DNA of 64,000 nucleotides. It comes from CAWAMR01 sp963783095. GTDB taxonomy: Bacteria; Planctomycetota; Planctomycetia; Gemmatales; Gemmataceae. Every line of letters starts with the position of its first letter. The first letter of the stretch is position 1. The DNA lies in contig CAWAMR010000004.1 of NCBI GenBank assembly GCA_963783095.1, forward strand, positions 124,001 through 188,000, in the 5' to 3' direction. Below, piece after piece: positions 1 through 10,080 of the stretch. The position numbers and the translations under genes are program-made. The notes beneath the pieces are model-generated. The model was given only the letters and a program-made list of their open reading frames with translations. It was not told the origin of the DNA and did not search any database.

Positions 1-31
1 ATCGTTCCGCAAGATCGCTTTGCGAAGATTT

Positions 32-769
32 TTATTCGTTCCCTTTCAATTCTACGCTCCGAACCGAGCCATCAGCGAGGGCCACATAGAATTTACCCTT
101 CCAATGGCTCCCCAGCTTTGGCAGAGGTGAATTTGCGTCGTACTCGAACTCTTCCGGCTTGGTCCACGGGACTGATTCGTCGGCTTCGATAACCAGAATA
201 GTACTTAAAATACCGTCTGGAAAATCCTTCAATTTTACTCCCTTCGTGCCGTCGAACGGTGCCCCCTCACCGTGAAATACTCGGTAGTAAGTGTTGGAGT
301 CATTCGGGTTGCCGGGCATCTGATAAGTCTTGGGCATCTTGGCCAACAAGGGCAGGTTGTGTGGACTGTCCCAGACTTCGTCGAGATGGAACTGGTCGTA
401 CAACTGCTGCTGTTCAATGAATGGAAGAATGGCTACGCGCCAGCTTAGCAGCGGATTACCGTCTCGATCGTAAATGGCAACGGCGGGGAGCGTCTCATCT
501 TTGTTGTTGCTCGCAGAATTAAGCATTGCGAACGCGATCTGCATGAGTTGGTCCTGGGATTTGGCACGATTTGCTGCCTCCCGAACTTTTTCCACTGAGG
601 GCAATAATATGCCGACAAGGAGAGCGACTGCGACGAGGCTCCAAGTGATGCATCCGATATCGCGGAAGCCGCCCTTCTTCATTTGAGGAGCTTCAAGTCC
701 TCTCGTATTGGCACACGACTCTTGATCGCTCGACTCACGAGTCGTGTCTTCGGGATTGTTGGGATTCAT
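32..769 (-). CDS. DUF1559 (H-X9-DG family) pseudopilin-like protein
   Basis: A 245-residue protein of the planctomycete-expanded DUF1559 family. One hydrophobic segment lies at about residues 40-58 and is followed by KVREAANRAK, the usual start of the long pilin-like helix. The C-terminal half carries the family's SWRVAILPFIEQQ block and a closing HWKGKFYVALADGSV segment, which corresponds to the H-X9-DG motif. The family is normally exported through a type IV pilin-like N-terminus, but here the canonical GFTLIE cleavage motif is replaced by GGFRDIG and sits after about 30 hydrophilic residues, so processing is doubtful. The ATG at 769 is preceded by GGAGAAGC at good spacing. Function of the family is unknown; family assignment is confident. 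Confidence 0.85.
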   Translation of the reverse strand: MNPNNPEDTTRESSDQESCANTRGLEAPQMKKGGFRDIGCITWSLVAVALLVGILLPSVEKVREAANRAKSQDQLMQIAFAMLNSASNNKDETLPAVAIYDRDGNPLLSWRVAILPFIEQQQLYDQFHLDEVWDSPHNLPLLAKMPKTYQMPGNPNDSNTYYRVFHGEGAPFDGTKGVKLKDFPDGILSTILVIEADESVPWTKPEEFEYDANSPLPKLGSHWKGKFYVALADGSVRSVELKGNE

Positions 770-870
770 GTGCTTCTCCGATGGAATTCGGGCATGAGAT
801 AGCCATTACATTCTCAAATGCGTTATCGCTCAAAGTCCATCGATTCAACACTGCAAAGCCCTATGGATTC

Positions 871-2794
871 TTAAACTCCGCCTCGCCCTTTCCACTCCGG
901 GAGCAAACCCGAGAACCAGAAATAGACGGTAAATCCCCCTGTGTCCAGTATCCAGCGCAGCCACCAGCGACGTTGCTTGGCCGCGAGCACTGCCACAGGC
1001 GTCGCGGGTAGAAACCCAATGAGAAAACACCAGCCCACGGCATAACCAATCATTGCACACAGCTTGTAGTAGCCAAAACAGATGCCGAGAAAAACCATCA
1101 ATGCTGTTCCCGATCGCACACGAATCCGAAGAGTACGAGGCTGGTTTCCGGCCCAGACACCCAGTGCCAGAATCGTCCGAAACGACACGTAGAGGCAAGC
1201 TGGCCAGGTCAGGACAAAGGTATCAGCCCACTCGCTGAAGATAGTTGTCCCCACCATCCCCAGCAGAAATGGCACTGTCAGAAAAACAACATGTCCCCAG
1301 TAACTCGACTGGCCTAACTTCGCCCATCTGATGAACAGGGCCACAGTGACGGCAACAAGTGCCGCTGGACCAAACACGCCCCCAATGCACCAAAGATACC
1401 AGAGGGCCACTTCGGAACGTGTTGGAGCATCGTGGGGAAACTCTGGCTCGCGCGGCAGCAAGCACGACCAGTCGAAGTGATCGCGCATTGGAGAGTTTCG
1501 CATTACTGGCCGATCCGGATCCAAAGCCGTTTCCGGGCCGAGAAAGAGACACACCGCTTTGGACTGATTTCGAATAAACAACCTGCCATTCCAAAGAGTC
1601 GGAGGAGTCCAGCACAGTCCATCCTCAAATACTTTGCTTCGAGCCAGTTCATCGTATACGCTCGCGTTTGCCCTGGCGAGGATCAACGTACCGGTATCGT
1701 TCAAGAGGATCAATTTGCCATCAGCGCACAATAAAGTTGCTTGCCCGATACGATCGGTCTCCCATTTTGTCGCGCCCGTCGAGAGCTCAAGGCATTTGAA
1801 CATTCCCCGCGATGCACGATGCGGGCTGGATTGAAGCTGGTGCAAGTCGAATCCATACACGTGGCCATCGTAAAGTATGCTCGAGCAGACATCATTCGAG
1901 AGAGCTTTGCCAAACCAGATTGTCTTTGCCGAAATTCCTTTGTCGGTGGAATCGAGTCGAATCAGTTGAGCGCCGTGTTTGAAAGGGGCGGCCGAGAAAC
2001 AGATCCGGTTCGGAGAACAGGGGCCAGGCAGAATGTTCGTCGTAATGGTTCGACAGGTGTTGCCGAAACAGTCGCTCGCCCGTGGCCGCGTCGTGCAAGA
2101 CCAGAGCATTTTGCAAATAGGCAACAATCAGCCGGCGGCCACGAAAGGTGATAGGGTAGACAGGGCAGTAACTGGCGGGATCATTACCGACAGCCCAAGC
2201 CGTTGAGCCATCCTCAGCTCGCAGTGCCACTACGCTTGCTCCCATTCCCCCCACGGGTAAGATTACTCGCCCATCTTCGACAAGCGGGGTGGCGGCATAT
2301 CCAAAATCGACGCCGTTGAGACCAAATTTCTCGCGCAGATCGACCGACCAGATCTCTTTACCGCTAACTGCGTTCAGACAACCGGCCTTTCCCATTGGCG
2401 TAGTGAAGAAAACACGATTGCCGTCCCAGGTTGGAGTGGCATAGGGGCCGGGATAAGCTCCCAAAGGCTGCCAGGATGGGCCGACCCGGGTCCGCCAAAG
2501 CTCAACGCCTGAATCGGGGTCAAGCGCCAGGAGATATTGTGTTGTCCTCGTCTGAAATTGGGTGAATAATCGGCCACCCCCCACGACGAACCCCGAATAG
2601 CCTTGGCCGAGCTCGATGGACCAAAGTACTGGTGGTCCAAGTTCAGGCCAAGTGTCGGCGAGTCCGGATTCCGTTGAGATGGCATCGTAACGAGGTCCAC
2701 GAAGGTGAGGCCAATTGGGCTGAGCCAGTCCATCAGCCACAAAGCTGGACAGCAGCACGATTCCAGAGAGAATCGTGAGACACAACCTTGGCAT
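871..2794 (-). CDS. PQQ-like beta-propeller protein with C-terminal membrane domain (frame break near 2000)
   Basis: The ATG at 2794 has a strong GGAGG seven bases upstream and opens a signal peptide (MPRLCLTILSGIVLLSS). The N-terminal two thirds show PQQ/quinoprotein-like propeller repeats, for example LLALDPDSGVELWR, CLNAVSGKEIWS and CLELSTGATKWE, the Trp-containing repeats typical of outer-membrane-assembly BamB-like or dehydrogenase-like propellers. The last 180 residues contain about five hydrophobic helices. Coding continues in another frame from about position 2000: SEPDLFL in the first frame joins to AAPFKHGAQLIRL in the second, which needs one indel in a C/G-rich stretch. It lies 62 bases after the gamma-glutamyltransferase gene and is probably cotranscribed. 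No catalytic dehydrogenase residues are recognisable, so no enzyme activity is proposed. Confidence 0.7.
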
Positions 2795-2856
2795 TGATGT
2801 CCTCCGGTTAGTGTTAGCCACGATCTTCGAGGTTTTCTTTTCCGGTTCTGAATGGC

Positions 2857-4572
2857 TCAATAGCCGGCCGCCGCTCCATCCTTGCGCGCTTCGGAGCCGC
2901 CGTGCAGCACACCCGCGTCCCAATCGATCAGGATGCCTTGATACCCGCCGCCGTTTCGCTTCACCGGGCGAACCTGATGACCGCGCAGGATCAACTCTTC
3001 GACGATCTCTTTCGATAACCCCAGTTCGGCCTGAACGATACCGCCGCCTTTGGATGCCGGCTTTCCGGTCGGGGTGGCCGATCCGACGTGTTCGACTCGT
3101 GGTGCCTCGCCGGCCTGTTGAACATTCATTCCGAAATCAATCAGGTTGACCAGCACCTCGACATGTCCTTGAGGCTGCATATCGCCGCCCATGACCCCAA
3201 ATACGAACCAGGGCTTGCCACCCTTGGTGACCAGCGCTGGAATGATGGTGTGGAAAGGATGTTTGCCGGGTTCGAGCCGATTGGCATGGTTCGGATCGAG
3301 CGAAAACAACGTCCCGCGATTCTGAAGGGCAAAACCGGCATCCGCCGGGGCCAACCCCGATCCAAAGCCATAGTAGTTGCTCTGAATCATCGAAACACAA
3401 TTGCGGTCTTTATCGACCACACACAGATAGATGGTGTCGCTGCGACCGAGTTTCGGATCGCCGGCTTCGACGTTGGTCTGAGCCTCTTTCATGTCGATGA
3501 GTTTCCGCCTCTGATCGGCATAAGGCTTGCTGATGAGTTCTGCCACCGGCACTTTGGAGAAATCTTGATCGGCATAGAACTTGGCGCGGTCGGCGTAGGC
3601 CAGTTTCTTCGACTCGATCAAGAGGTGCCAATAGTCGGGTGAGAACGGCCCCATCTTTTTTAGGTCGTAGCCTTCCAATACGTTGAGCATTTGCAAAACA
3701 GCGATTCCCTGCCCGGGAGGCTGCAACTCCCAGACATCGTGTCCGCGATAACTGGTTTTGACCGGATCGATCCACTGCGAGGTATGCTTTTCGAGATCCT
3801 CTTTACGGATCAATCCACCCTTCTTTTCGGAATAGGCAACGATTCGCTCCGCAATGGCTCCTTTGTAAAACGCATCGCGCCCCTCCTTGGCGATCTGACG
3901 GTAGCTCCAGGCGAGAGCGGGATTCTTGAACAACGTGCCTGCTTCCGGAGCCTGTTCGGATTCCCCACGCAAGTAAACCTTGGAGCTATCGGCATCCTGG
4001 CGGAGTTTGGCTTCCGCTGCTTTCCAGTACCCGGCGATCACTTCCGTGACCGGAAACCCCTCCTCGGCGTAGCGAATGCTTGGCCCCAGCGTTTGCGCGA
4101 ACGACATGGTTCCGAATCGTTTGCGGAGTTCGTCCCAGCCATCGACGCAGCCTGGAATCGACCAGCTCAGCGGGCCGGTTTCGGGAATCTCCTTCAAACC
4201 ATTGCGCGCAAAGAACTCCCGTGTTGCCTTCACGGGTGCCCGACCGTTGGCGTGAAGTCCATAAAGTTTCTTGGTCTTGGCATCCCAGACAATCGCGAAT
4301 AAGTCGCCGCCAATGCCGCACGACATCGGCTCCATTAGCCCGATCGCCGCGTTGGTGGCGATGGCTGCATCCACGGCATTGCCGCCGTTTTTCAGGATGT
4401 CCAATCCAATTTCCGCGGCCAGGGGATGGCTGGTGGCGACCATTCCGTGAGGAGCAAACGTCACGGAACGCCCGGTTTTGTACGGGGTAGGAATATTGCG
4501 TTCGGCGCTTTCCGCGACATTGGACAACGAGAGTGTGGTCATGGTGAGACAACAAAACATCCGGAGTAACAT
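2857..4572 (-). CDS. ggt: gamma-glutamyltransferase (Ntn hydrolase)
   Basis: A 571-residue secreted or periplasmic enzyme that hydrolyses or transfers the gamma-glutamyl group of glutathione and related amides. A signal peptide covers residues 1-22. The family block MVATSHPLAAEIGLDIL and the stretch NGGNAVDAAIATNAAIG are present. The autoproteolysis/nucleophile threonine should be T380 in GRSDTIYLCVVD, and MSCGIGGD plus HTIIPALV match substrate-loop and small-subunit motifs. Length is as expected for the family. Glutathione catabolism is the usual role; planctomycetes often have several paralogues, so the true substrate is open. The propeller/membrane gene follows on the same strand. Confidence 0.92.
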   Translation of the reverse strand: MLLRMFCCLTMTTLSLSNVAESAERNIPTPYKTGRSVTFAPHGMVATSHPLAAEIGLDILKNGGNAVDAAIATNAAIGLMEPMSCGIGGDLFAIVWDAKTKKLYGLHANGRAPVKATREFFARNGLKEIPETGPLSWSIPGCVDGWDELRKRFGTMSFAQTLGPSIRYAEEGFPVTEVIAGYWKAAEAKLRQDADSSKVYLRGESEQAPEAGTLFKNPALAWSYRQIAKEGRDAFYKGAIAERIVAYSEKKGGLIRKEDLEKHTSQWIDPVKTSYRGHDVWELQPPGQGIAVLQMLNVLEGYDLKKMGPFSPDYWHLLIESKKLAYADRAKFYADQDFSKVPVAELISKPYADQRRKLIDMKEAQTNVEAGDPKLGRSDTIYLCVVDKDRNCVSMIQSNYYGFGSGLAPADAGFALQNRGTLFSLDPNHANRLEPGKHPFHTIIPALVTKGGKPWFVFGVMGGDMQPQGHVEVLVNLIDFGMNVQQAGEAPRVEHVGSATPTGKPASKGGGIVQAELGLSKEIVEELILRGHQVRPVKRNGGGYQGILIDWDAGVLHGGSEARKDGAAAGY

Positions 4573-4809
4573 GGAGGATTCCTTGATCCCGATGGGAAGG
4601 ATTCGGTTCTACCAAAGTATATTCCGCGATCATCGAATTGCGTGCGGATTCCGAGAGTGCGGGGCGTTTTTGACACAGGGCGTACATCTTACGCACACCT
4701 TTACTATGAAAAGATTGCAGATTGCTGCCGAATATGCTTGATGGTCAATTGGTACACCTCTTGCTTCGAGTAGGTTGTCGTCAATTACTGTGTCCACCGG
4801 GAGCCTGTC

Positions 4810-5190
4810 ATGAATGATGCAAAGATTCGACAATATCGGAAATTGCTTGGCGATCTGAGAGATCGCTTGGCCCACAACAGGCAGCAGCTGCGCGAGCAGG
4901 TCGAAAAGCCGGTTGGCAATACGGACTACAATGACATTGAAACTTCGTCGCTTCGCCCCGATACGGTCGGGACGAGCGAAGGAGAGGAAGAAGTAGCAAT
5001 GGGTTTGTATGCCAGCGCTGATTACACACTCGGAGAAGTGGAGGCAGTGCTCGCGCGAATTCCTTCAGGAAAGTTTGGGGTCTGTGAAGGTTGCGGGAAG
5101 AAAATTGAGGCGCGCCGACTCGATGCGATCCCGTATGTTCGCCAGTGCATGACCTGCGCCAAGGAAAAGGCAGTAGCCGTCAACGGCTGA
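4810..5190 (+). CDS. TraR/DksA-type C4 zinc-finger protein
   Basis: A 126-residue protein with a helical N-terminal hairpin (residues 1-80) and a C4 zinc finger at C92-x2-C95 and C113-x2-C116 (CEGCGKKIEARRLDAIPYV then CMTC). This is the architecture of the DksA/TraR family, which binds the RNA polymerase secondary channel and adjusts initiation. The acidic DxxDxA tip motif of true DksA is not evident at the hairpin turn (TDYNDIETSSL), so it may be a general DksA-like protein rather than the ppGpp cofactor. Its TGA overlaps the ATG of the next gene (TGATG at 5188-5192), implying translational coupling. Confidence 0.85.
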   Translation: MNDAKIRQYRKLLGDLRDRLAHNRQQLREQVEKPVGNTDYNDIETSSLRPDTVGTSEGEEEVAMGLYASADYTLGEVEAVLARIPSGKFGVCEGCGKKIEARRLDAIPYVRQCMTCAKEKAVAVNG

Positions 5191-6821
5191 TGCCGATTCT
5201 GCCGAAGCCAATACGTGACGCGAGCTTGCCGATGGAAATTCAGGATCTGATTCGCAGGCTCTCTCTTCCGGATGCCTATCCGTTTCCGGTCGACCGGGTT
5301 GAAGTTCTCCAGACTCACCTGTCGGCCGTCTTTCTCGCCGGCCCCTATGCTTTCAAAGTGAAAAAGCCCATCCGGCTCGGCTTCGTCGATTTCAGCACGC
5401 TATCTCTTCGAGAACACTTCTGCGGCGAGGAAGTTCAGCTTAACCGTCGGCTTGCATCGAACATCTACCTGGGAGTGGTTCCGATCACCTTGATCGGCAA
5501 TGACATCAAAGTTGAAGGGAACGGCGAAGTCATCGAATGGGCGGTCAAGATGCGCCGGCTGCCCGAACACGCCACATTAAAACATCGTTTGCTTGCAGGG
5601 GAAGTGAACGCGGGCATCGTGAAGATGGTTGCCGAGCGGATCGCCGAGTTTCATGCAAGTGCTGATGCAGGACCGGCGATCTCGGCATTCGGCCGATTCG
5701 ATGTCGTGGCCGGAAATGCCCGAGAGAATTTCGACCAACTGGAATCTCAGATCGGCAGCGCCGTCAGTCAGGCGGTTTTTAGCCGATTGAAAGCGCTCAA
5801 CGAATCCTATTTGAATCAACTTCGTCCACTCATCGAACATCGTGCCGCTGCCGGCATCCCGCGCGATACCCACGGCGACCTCAGGCTCGATCACATCTAT
5901 CTGTTTCCCGACTCGACACCCCCTGATGACCTGGCGATCCTCGATTGCATCGAGTTCAACGAACGATTTCGTTTCGCCGACCCGATGGCAGATATGGCTT
6001 TTCTGGTCATGGATCTTCGTGCTCACGCCCGCCGCGATTTGGCGAATATATTGACCGATGCCTACTTCAGCGCCCGGGGTGATGAGGAAGGGCGAGCCCT
6101 GCTGCCGTTTTATGTCTCTTATCGGGCAGCGGTCAGGGCCAAGGTCAGTGCTCTCAAGGCAATTGAGCAGGAAGTGCCGCAAAAAGAACGCGAAGAATCG
6201 TTGATGCAAGCCCGTATCTTCCTTTTGCAAGCATTGATCGCACTCGAAGAGCCTGCCCGGTGCCCTTGCCTAATCCTGATCGGAGGATTGCCGGGGACAG
6301 GGAAATCCACGCTTGCGCACGGCCTGGCCGAACAAGCTCATGCTCGTGTGATCCGTTCCGACGTTGTGCGCAAGGAATTAGCTGAAACGTCGGGCATTCG
6401 GCCAATCTCTACGTCATCTTTCGGGGAAGAGATCTACACCGAAGAGTGGAATCAGCGTACCTATTTGGAATGCCTGCATCGGGCGGAAGCGCTTGTCATG
6501 GAAGGGGAGCGAGTCATTGTCGATGCGAGCTTCCACGAACATTCCAAACGCAAATTATTTCTGGATCTTGCCAGGCGCTGGGCGTTGCCGGTTGTGTTCC
6601 TGGTCTGTCGGGCAACACCTGAAACCAGCCGCGCTCGCCTCAAGTCCCGCCGGGACGATGCTTCGGACGCGGACTGGACAGTCCATCAACACATGACCGG
6701 AAAATGGGATGAGCTGACCACTGACGAACAGCGCGTGCTTCATAAAATCAATACCGACGGCAACGGCACCGACTCCGTTGCGCAGGCCCTGACTGCTTTG
6801 CGAATCTCATCTCTTCAATAA
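5190..6821 (+). CDS. Phosphotransferase-fold plus P-loop kinase fusion (COG2187/COG0645 type)
   Basis: The start at 5190 overlaps the stop of the DksA-like gene; an internal ATG at 5232 is possible. Residues up to about 330 form an aminoglycoside-phosphotransferase-like domain, with THGDLRLDHIYLF as the catalytic Brenner-like loop and LDCIEFNERFR as the metal-binding segment. The C-terminal part is a P-loop kinase with GGLPGTGKSTLAHGL as Walker A and IRSDVVRKEL as the substrate-side motif, like gluconate or shikimate kinase-like proteins. The natural substrate of this fusion family is not known; it is usually annotated only as an AAA family ATPase. Frame is intact throughout. The coupling to a transcription-factor-like gene is conspicuous. 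Confidence 0.8.
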   Translation: MPILPKPIRDASLPMEIQDLIRRLSLPDAYPFPVDRVEVLQTHLSAVFLAGPYAFKVKKPIRLGFVDFSTLSLREHFCGEEVQLNRRLASNIYLGVVPITLIGNDIKVEGNGEVIEWAVKMRRLPEHATLKHRLLAGEVNAGIVKMVAERIAEFHASADAGPAISAFGRFDVVAGNARENFDQLESQIGSAVSQAVFSRLKALNESYLNQLRPLIEHRAAAGIPRDTHGDLRLDHIYLFPDSTPPDDLAILDCIEFNERFRFADPMADMAFLVMDLRAHARRDLANILTDAYFSARGDEEGRALLPFYVSYRAAVRAKVSALKAIEQEVPQKEREESLMQARIFLLQALIALEEPARCPCLILIGGLPGTGKSTLAHGLAEQAHARVIRSDVVRKELAETSGIRPISTSSFGEEIYTEEWNQRTYLECLHRAEALVMEGERVIVDASFHEHSKRKLFLDLARRWALPVVFLVCRATPETSRARLKSRRDDASDADWTVHQHMTGKWDELTTDEQRVLHKINTDGNGTDSVAQALTALRISSLQ

Positions 6822-6960
6822 TCGCCAAGGTCTGGAACTCGCAAACGCAGCGGGTACACTAACCGCGTAATGTCCAAATACCAAGAATCAATCTGGAACG
6901 AAGTCCAAAACACTCATCATCACGCTTCTTGTTATTTGGCAATCCTTAACGGAACGTACC

Positions 6961-8610
6961 ATGCCAATCCATCCCTTGGCGGGGCAGCCTGCACCGCGCG
7001 AAATGCTGATTGACGTCAACCAACTCGAACGCGAGTATTTTGAACGTCGACCCGACCTGAGCGACCCGAACCAGTTGGTCAGCTTCGGCACCAGCGGGCA
7101 CAGGGGCACACCACGGAATGGCACCTTCACGGAGGCTCACATCCTGGCCATTTCTCAGGCCATTTGCGATTACCGAAACCTCAAAGGTATCGACGGCCCC
7201 CTCTACATGGGCAAGGACACCCATGCACTGTCTTCACCTGCCCAGCGTACTGCGCTGGAAGTTCTGGCAGCGAACAAAATCGAAACGGTCATCCAGTCAA
7301 ACGACGGCGTAACGCCGACACCTGTCATCTCTCGCGCCATCCTCGTCTACAACCGGGGACGCAACGCGCATCTCGCCGATGGCATCGTTATCACGCCATC
7401 GCACAATCCACCCGAGGATGGCGGCTTCAAATACAACCCCACCAACGGCGGACCTGCCGACACCGATGTGACCAAGTGGGTACAGGACCGAGCGAATGAA
7501 TTGCTCAAGGGCGGCAATTCCGGTGTGAAACGGATGGCGTTCGCCAGCGCACTCAAGGCCGGCACGACTCATGAGGAAGATTTCATCTTGCCCTACGTCA
7601 ACGATCTGCGCAACGTCATCGACATGGACGCGATTCGCGCGGCAAACCTCAAGCTGGGGGTTGACCCGCTGGGTGGCGCAGCAGTTCATTACTGGGCACC
7701 CATCAACGAAATCTACGGCCTGAACATTGAGGTAGTAAACGCGAAGATCGACCCGACTTTCTCGTTCATGACCGTCGACCACGACGGCAAAATCCGCATG
7801 GACTGTTCCAGTCCCTACGCGATGGCTCGGCTCGTCGGCCTGAAGGATCGGTTTCGAGTCGCCTTTGCCAACGATCCCGACTCGGACCGGCACGGCATCG
7901 TGACGCCCTCGGCCGGATTGATGAACCCCAACCATTTCCTGGCGGTAGCCATCCGCTATCTGCTCGGCAATCGGCCGGGGTGGTCGCCGCAGTGCGTGGT
8001 GGGTAAGACCCTCGTCAGCAGCGGCATCATCGATCGGGCCGTGCGGGATCTCGGACGGACGGTCATGGAAGTGCCCGTCGGGTTCAAATGGTTTGCGCCG
8101 GGATTATTCGCAGGCTCCTGCTGTTTCGGTGGGGAGGAAAGTGCCGGCGCGAGTTTCTTGCGCTGTGACGGGAGTGTCTGGACAACGGACAAGGACGGCC
8201 CCATCATGGACCTCTTGGCAGCGGAAATCACGGCACGCACGGGCAAAGATCCCGGTGAGCATTACCGCGCCATGACGGAAAAATTCGGCACGCCCTTTTA
8301 CACCCGCATTGATGCCCCGGCAACGCCGCAGCAAAAGGCTCAGCTTCAGAAGTTGTCGCCGGAAGCAGTTGACGAGTCGAAACTTGCCGGCGAGCCGATC
8401 GTGGCCAAACTGACCCGCGCTCCCGGCAACAACGCCCCCATCGGCGGACTGAAAGTGGTATCCGCCAACGGCTGGTTCGCTGCCCGCCCTTCGGGAACGG
8501 AAAACGTCTACAAGATCTATGCGGAAAGCTTCAAAGACCAAGCTCACCTGGACAGCATCGTGAGCGAGGCCCAGCAAATTGTCAACAAGGCACTGGCCAA
8601 GCCGATCTAA
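6961..8610 (+). CDS. pgm: alpha-D-glucose phosphate-specific phosphoglucomutase
   Basis: A 549-residue enzyme, close to the Escherichia coli Pgm length, that interconverts glucose 1-phosphate and glucose 6-phosphate and so supplies precursors for the sugar clusters in this window. The N-terminal FGTSGHRGT block and the active-site loop ITPSHNPPEDGG are intact, with S147 expected to be the phosphoserine. The metal-binding loop is DPDSDRHGI, and the C-terminal phosphate-binding loop is RPSGTENVYKIYAES. No obvious Shine-Dalgarno precedes the ATG, but the downstream homology starts immediately. The gene is uninterrupted, in contrast with many neighbours. Confidence 0.95.
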   Translation: MPIHPLAGQPAPREMLIDVNQLEREYFERRPDLSDPNQLVSFGTSGHRGTPRNGTFTEAHILAISQAICDYRNLKGIDGPLYMGKDTHALSSPAQRTALEVLAANKIETVIQSNDGVTPTPVISRAILVYNRGRNAHLADGIVITPSHNPPEDGGFKYNPTNGGPADTDVTKWVQDRANELLKGGNSGVKRMAFASALKAGTTHEEDFILPYVNDLRNVIDMDAIRAANLKLGVDPLGGAAVHYWAPINEIYGLNIEVVNAKIDPTFSFMTVDHDGKIRMDCSSPYAMARLVGLKDRFRVAFANDPDSDRHGIVTPSAGLMNPNHFLAVAIRYLLGNRPGWSPQCVVGKTLVSSGIIDRAVRDLGRTVMEVPVGFKWFAPGLFAGSCCFGGEESAGASFLRCDGSVWTTDKDGPIMDLLAAEITARTGKDPGEHYRAMTEKFGTPFYTRIDAPATPQQKAQLQKLSPEAVDESKLAGEPIVAKLTRAPGNNAPIGGLKVVSANGWFAARPSGTENVYKIYAESFKDQAHLDSIVSEAQQIVNKALAKPI

Positions 8611-8640
8611 CTTGAACACAGTACTATGGAGTATCGAACC

Positions 8641-9853
8641 ATGCAATCCAACCTCTCCCGTCGATCGTTCATTCTGTCCGCGAGCACCGCTGCCGCGGCG
8701 ACGATCACCCACTCGTCGGCCTCCGCGTATGCTCCCAGTGACGTGATCAATGTCGCCTGCATCGGCACCGGCGGCCGATGTCGGACCCTCATGAAGTCGC
8801 TGGTGAAAGTCTTCGGCGTTCGCATCGCTGCGGTGTGCGATGTCTGGGACGTAGCGCTGGAAGAAGGCAAGAAACTCGCCGACCCGAAAGCTTTTGCCAC
8901 GAAACATTACAAGGAAATCCTCGACCGCAAAGACATTGATGCGGTCCTCATCGGCACGCCCGATCACTGGCACGTCCCGCTGAGCATTGCTGCTTGCGAA
9001 GCGAAGAAAGATGTCTATGTCGAGAAGCCGTTAACACACGATCTTTCGGAAGGCCTAGCGGTTATCGAAGCGCAAAACGCTCATAAGCGCGTCGTTCAGG
9101 TCGGCATGCAGCAGCGGAGCATGCCGCACATCATCAAGGCCCGCGAATTGATCCGGGCGGGCAAGATCGGCAAGGTCGTCAAAGTGCGGATGAGTTGGAA
9201 TCGCAACACGAATCGAGTACAGCGCTTCAAGCTGGGCGTCGATCCCAAGCAGGTCGATTGGACGACCTTCCTTGGTACTGCCAAGAAGCAGGACTTCGAC
9301 GAATATCGCTTCCGCAACTGGCGCTGGTTCTGGGATTTCGGAGGCGGTATCTTCACCGATTTGATGGTTCACTGGGTCGATGTAGCGCACTGGATTCTGA
9401 ACGTCAATCACCCGACCCAGGCCGTGAGTCTTGGCGAACAATTCAACAGCAAGGGTGTCTGGGAGACGCCCGACACGGTTCAGACCGTTATGCACTATCC
9501 GGAAGGCGTGCAAATGCACTTTGAAGGAACCTTCAGCAATGCTCGTGCCGGCGCAATGATCGAATTCATGGGGACGGAGGCGACGATTTACATCGATCGG
9601 GGCCGCTACGAACTCGTACCGGAAAGGAACAAGAAGGTTGAGCCGGAGCAAATGATCCTGGGCACGGGGGCAAAGGGTTTGGACTTCTACGACAAACCGG
9701 ATGGCGAGTTACTGCATCTCGTCAATTGGATCGAATGTGTTGGAAGTCGAAAGAAGCCGAGCGCCGGCTGAGGCAGGTGTATCGAGCGCATCGGCTGCAC
9801 ATATGGCGAATTTGGCAGTTCGCAACGGCGGCGTGGCGAAGTGGAAGGGGTGA
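8641..9853 (+). CDS. Tat-exported Gfo/Idh/MocA family oxidoreductase (frame break near 9765)
   Basis: The ATG at 8641 is chosen over 8626 because GGAG sits just upstream of it. The N-terminus has a twin-arginine motif (SRRSF, residues 6-10) and an alanine-rich signal. A Rossmann motif follows in VACIGTGGRCRT, then the GTPDHWHVP and YVEKPLTHD blocks that mark the family; the lysine of EKP is the usual catalytic residue. The open frame stops at 9771 after KKPSAG, but shifting by one base continues as AEAGVSSASAAHMANLAVR and ends with WKG at 9853, the normal C-terminus of this planctomycete family, so one base is probably missing in a C run. Substrate unknown; such exported proteins are thought to process carbohydrates. 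Confidence 0.85.
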
Positions 9854-9927
9854 GGTGTGATTTCCATCCAGAATCGGAACAAAGCGGATTCTTGTAGTGG
9901 ACCATCCACACCAAAGTAGCGGGCTAA

Positions 9928-9988
9928 AGCTGTACTCCTCACGCTCCGCGTGAGGTCTGTCCTCACGCGGAGCGTGAGGAGTACAGCT
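9928..9988. repeat. 28-bp perfect inverted repeat with nested hairpins
   Basis: Arms at 9928-9955 and 9961-9988 are exact reverse complements separated by five bases. Each arm also contains its own hairpin (CCTCACGC, three bases, GCGTGAGG), so the DNA could fold as one long stem or as two adjacent hairpins. There is no T tract, so it is not a standard terminator. It lies in the otherwise geneless interval 9854-10080, downstream of the oxidoreductase gene. Confidence 0.9.
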
Positions 9989-10080
9989 AGGCATTCAACC
10001 CGAGCAAACCACTATTGATTGGTCTACCATTGTTCGTGATCGGTCGCACATGATGGGCTCCAAAGATCGTCCCCCGTGCA

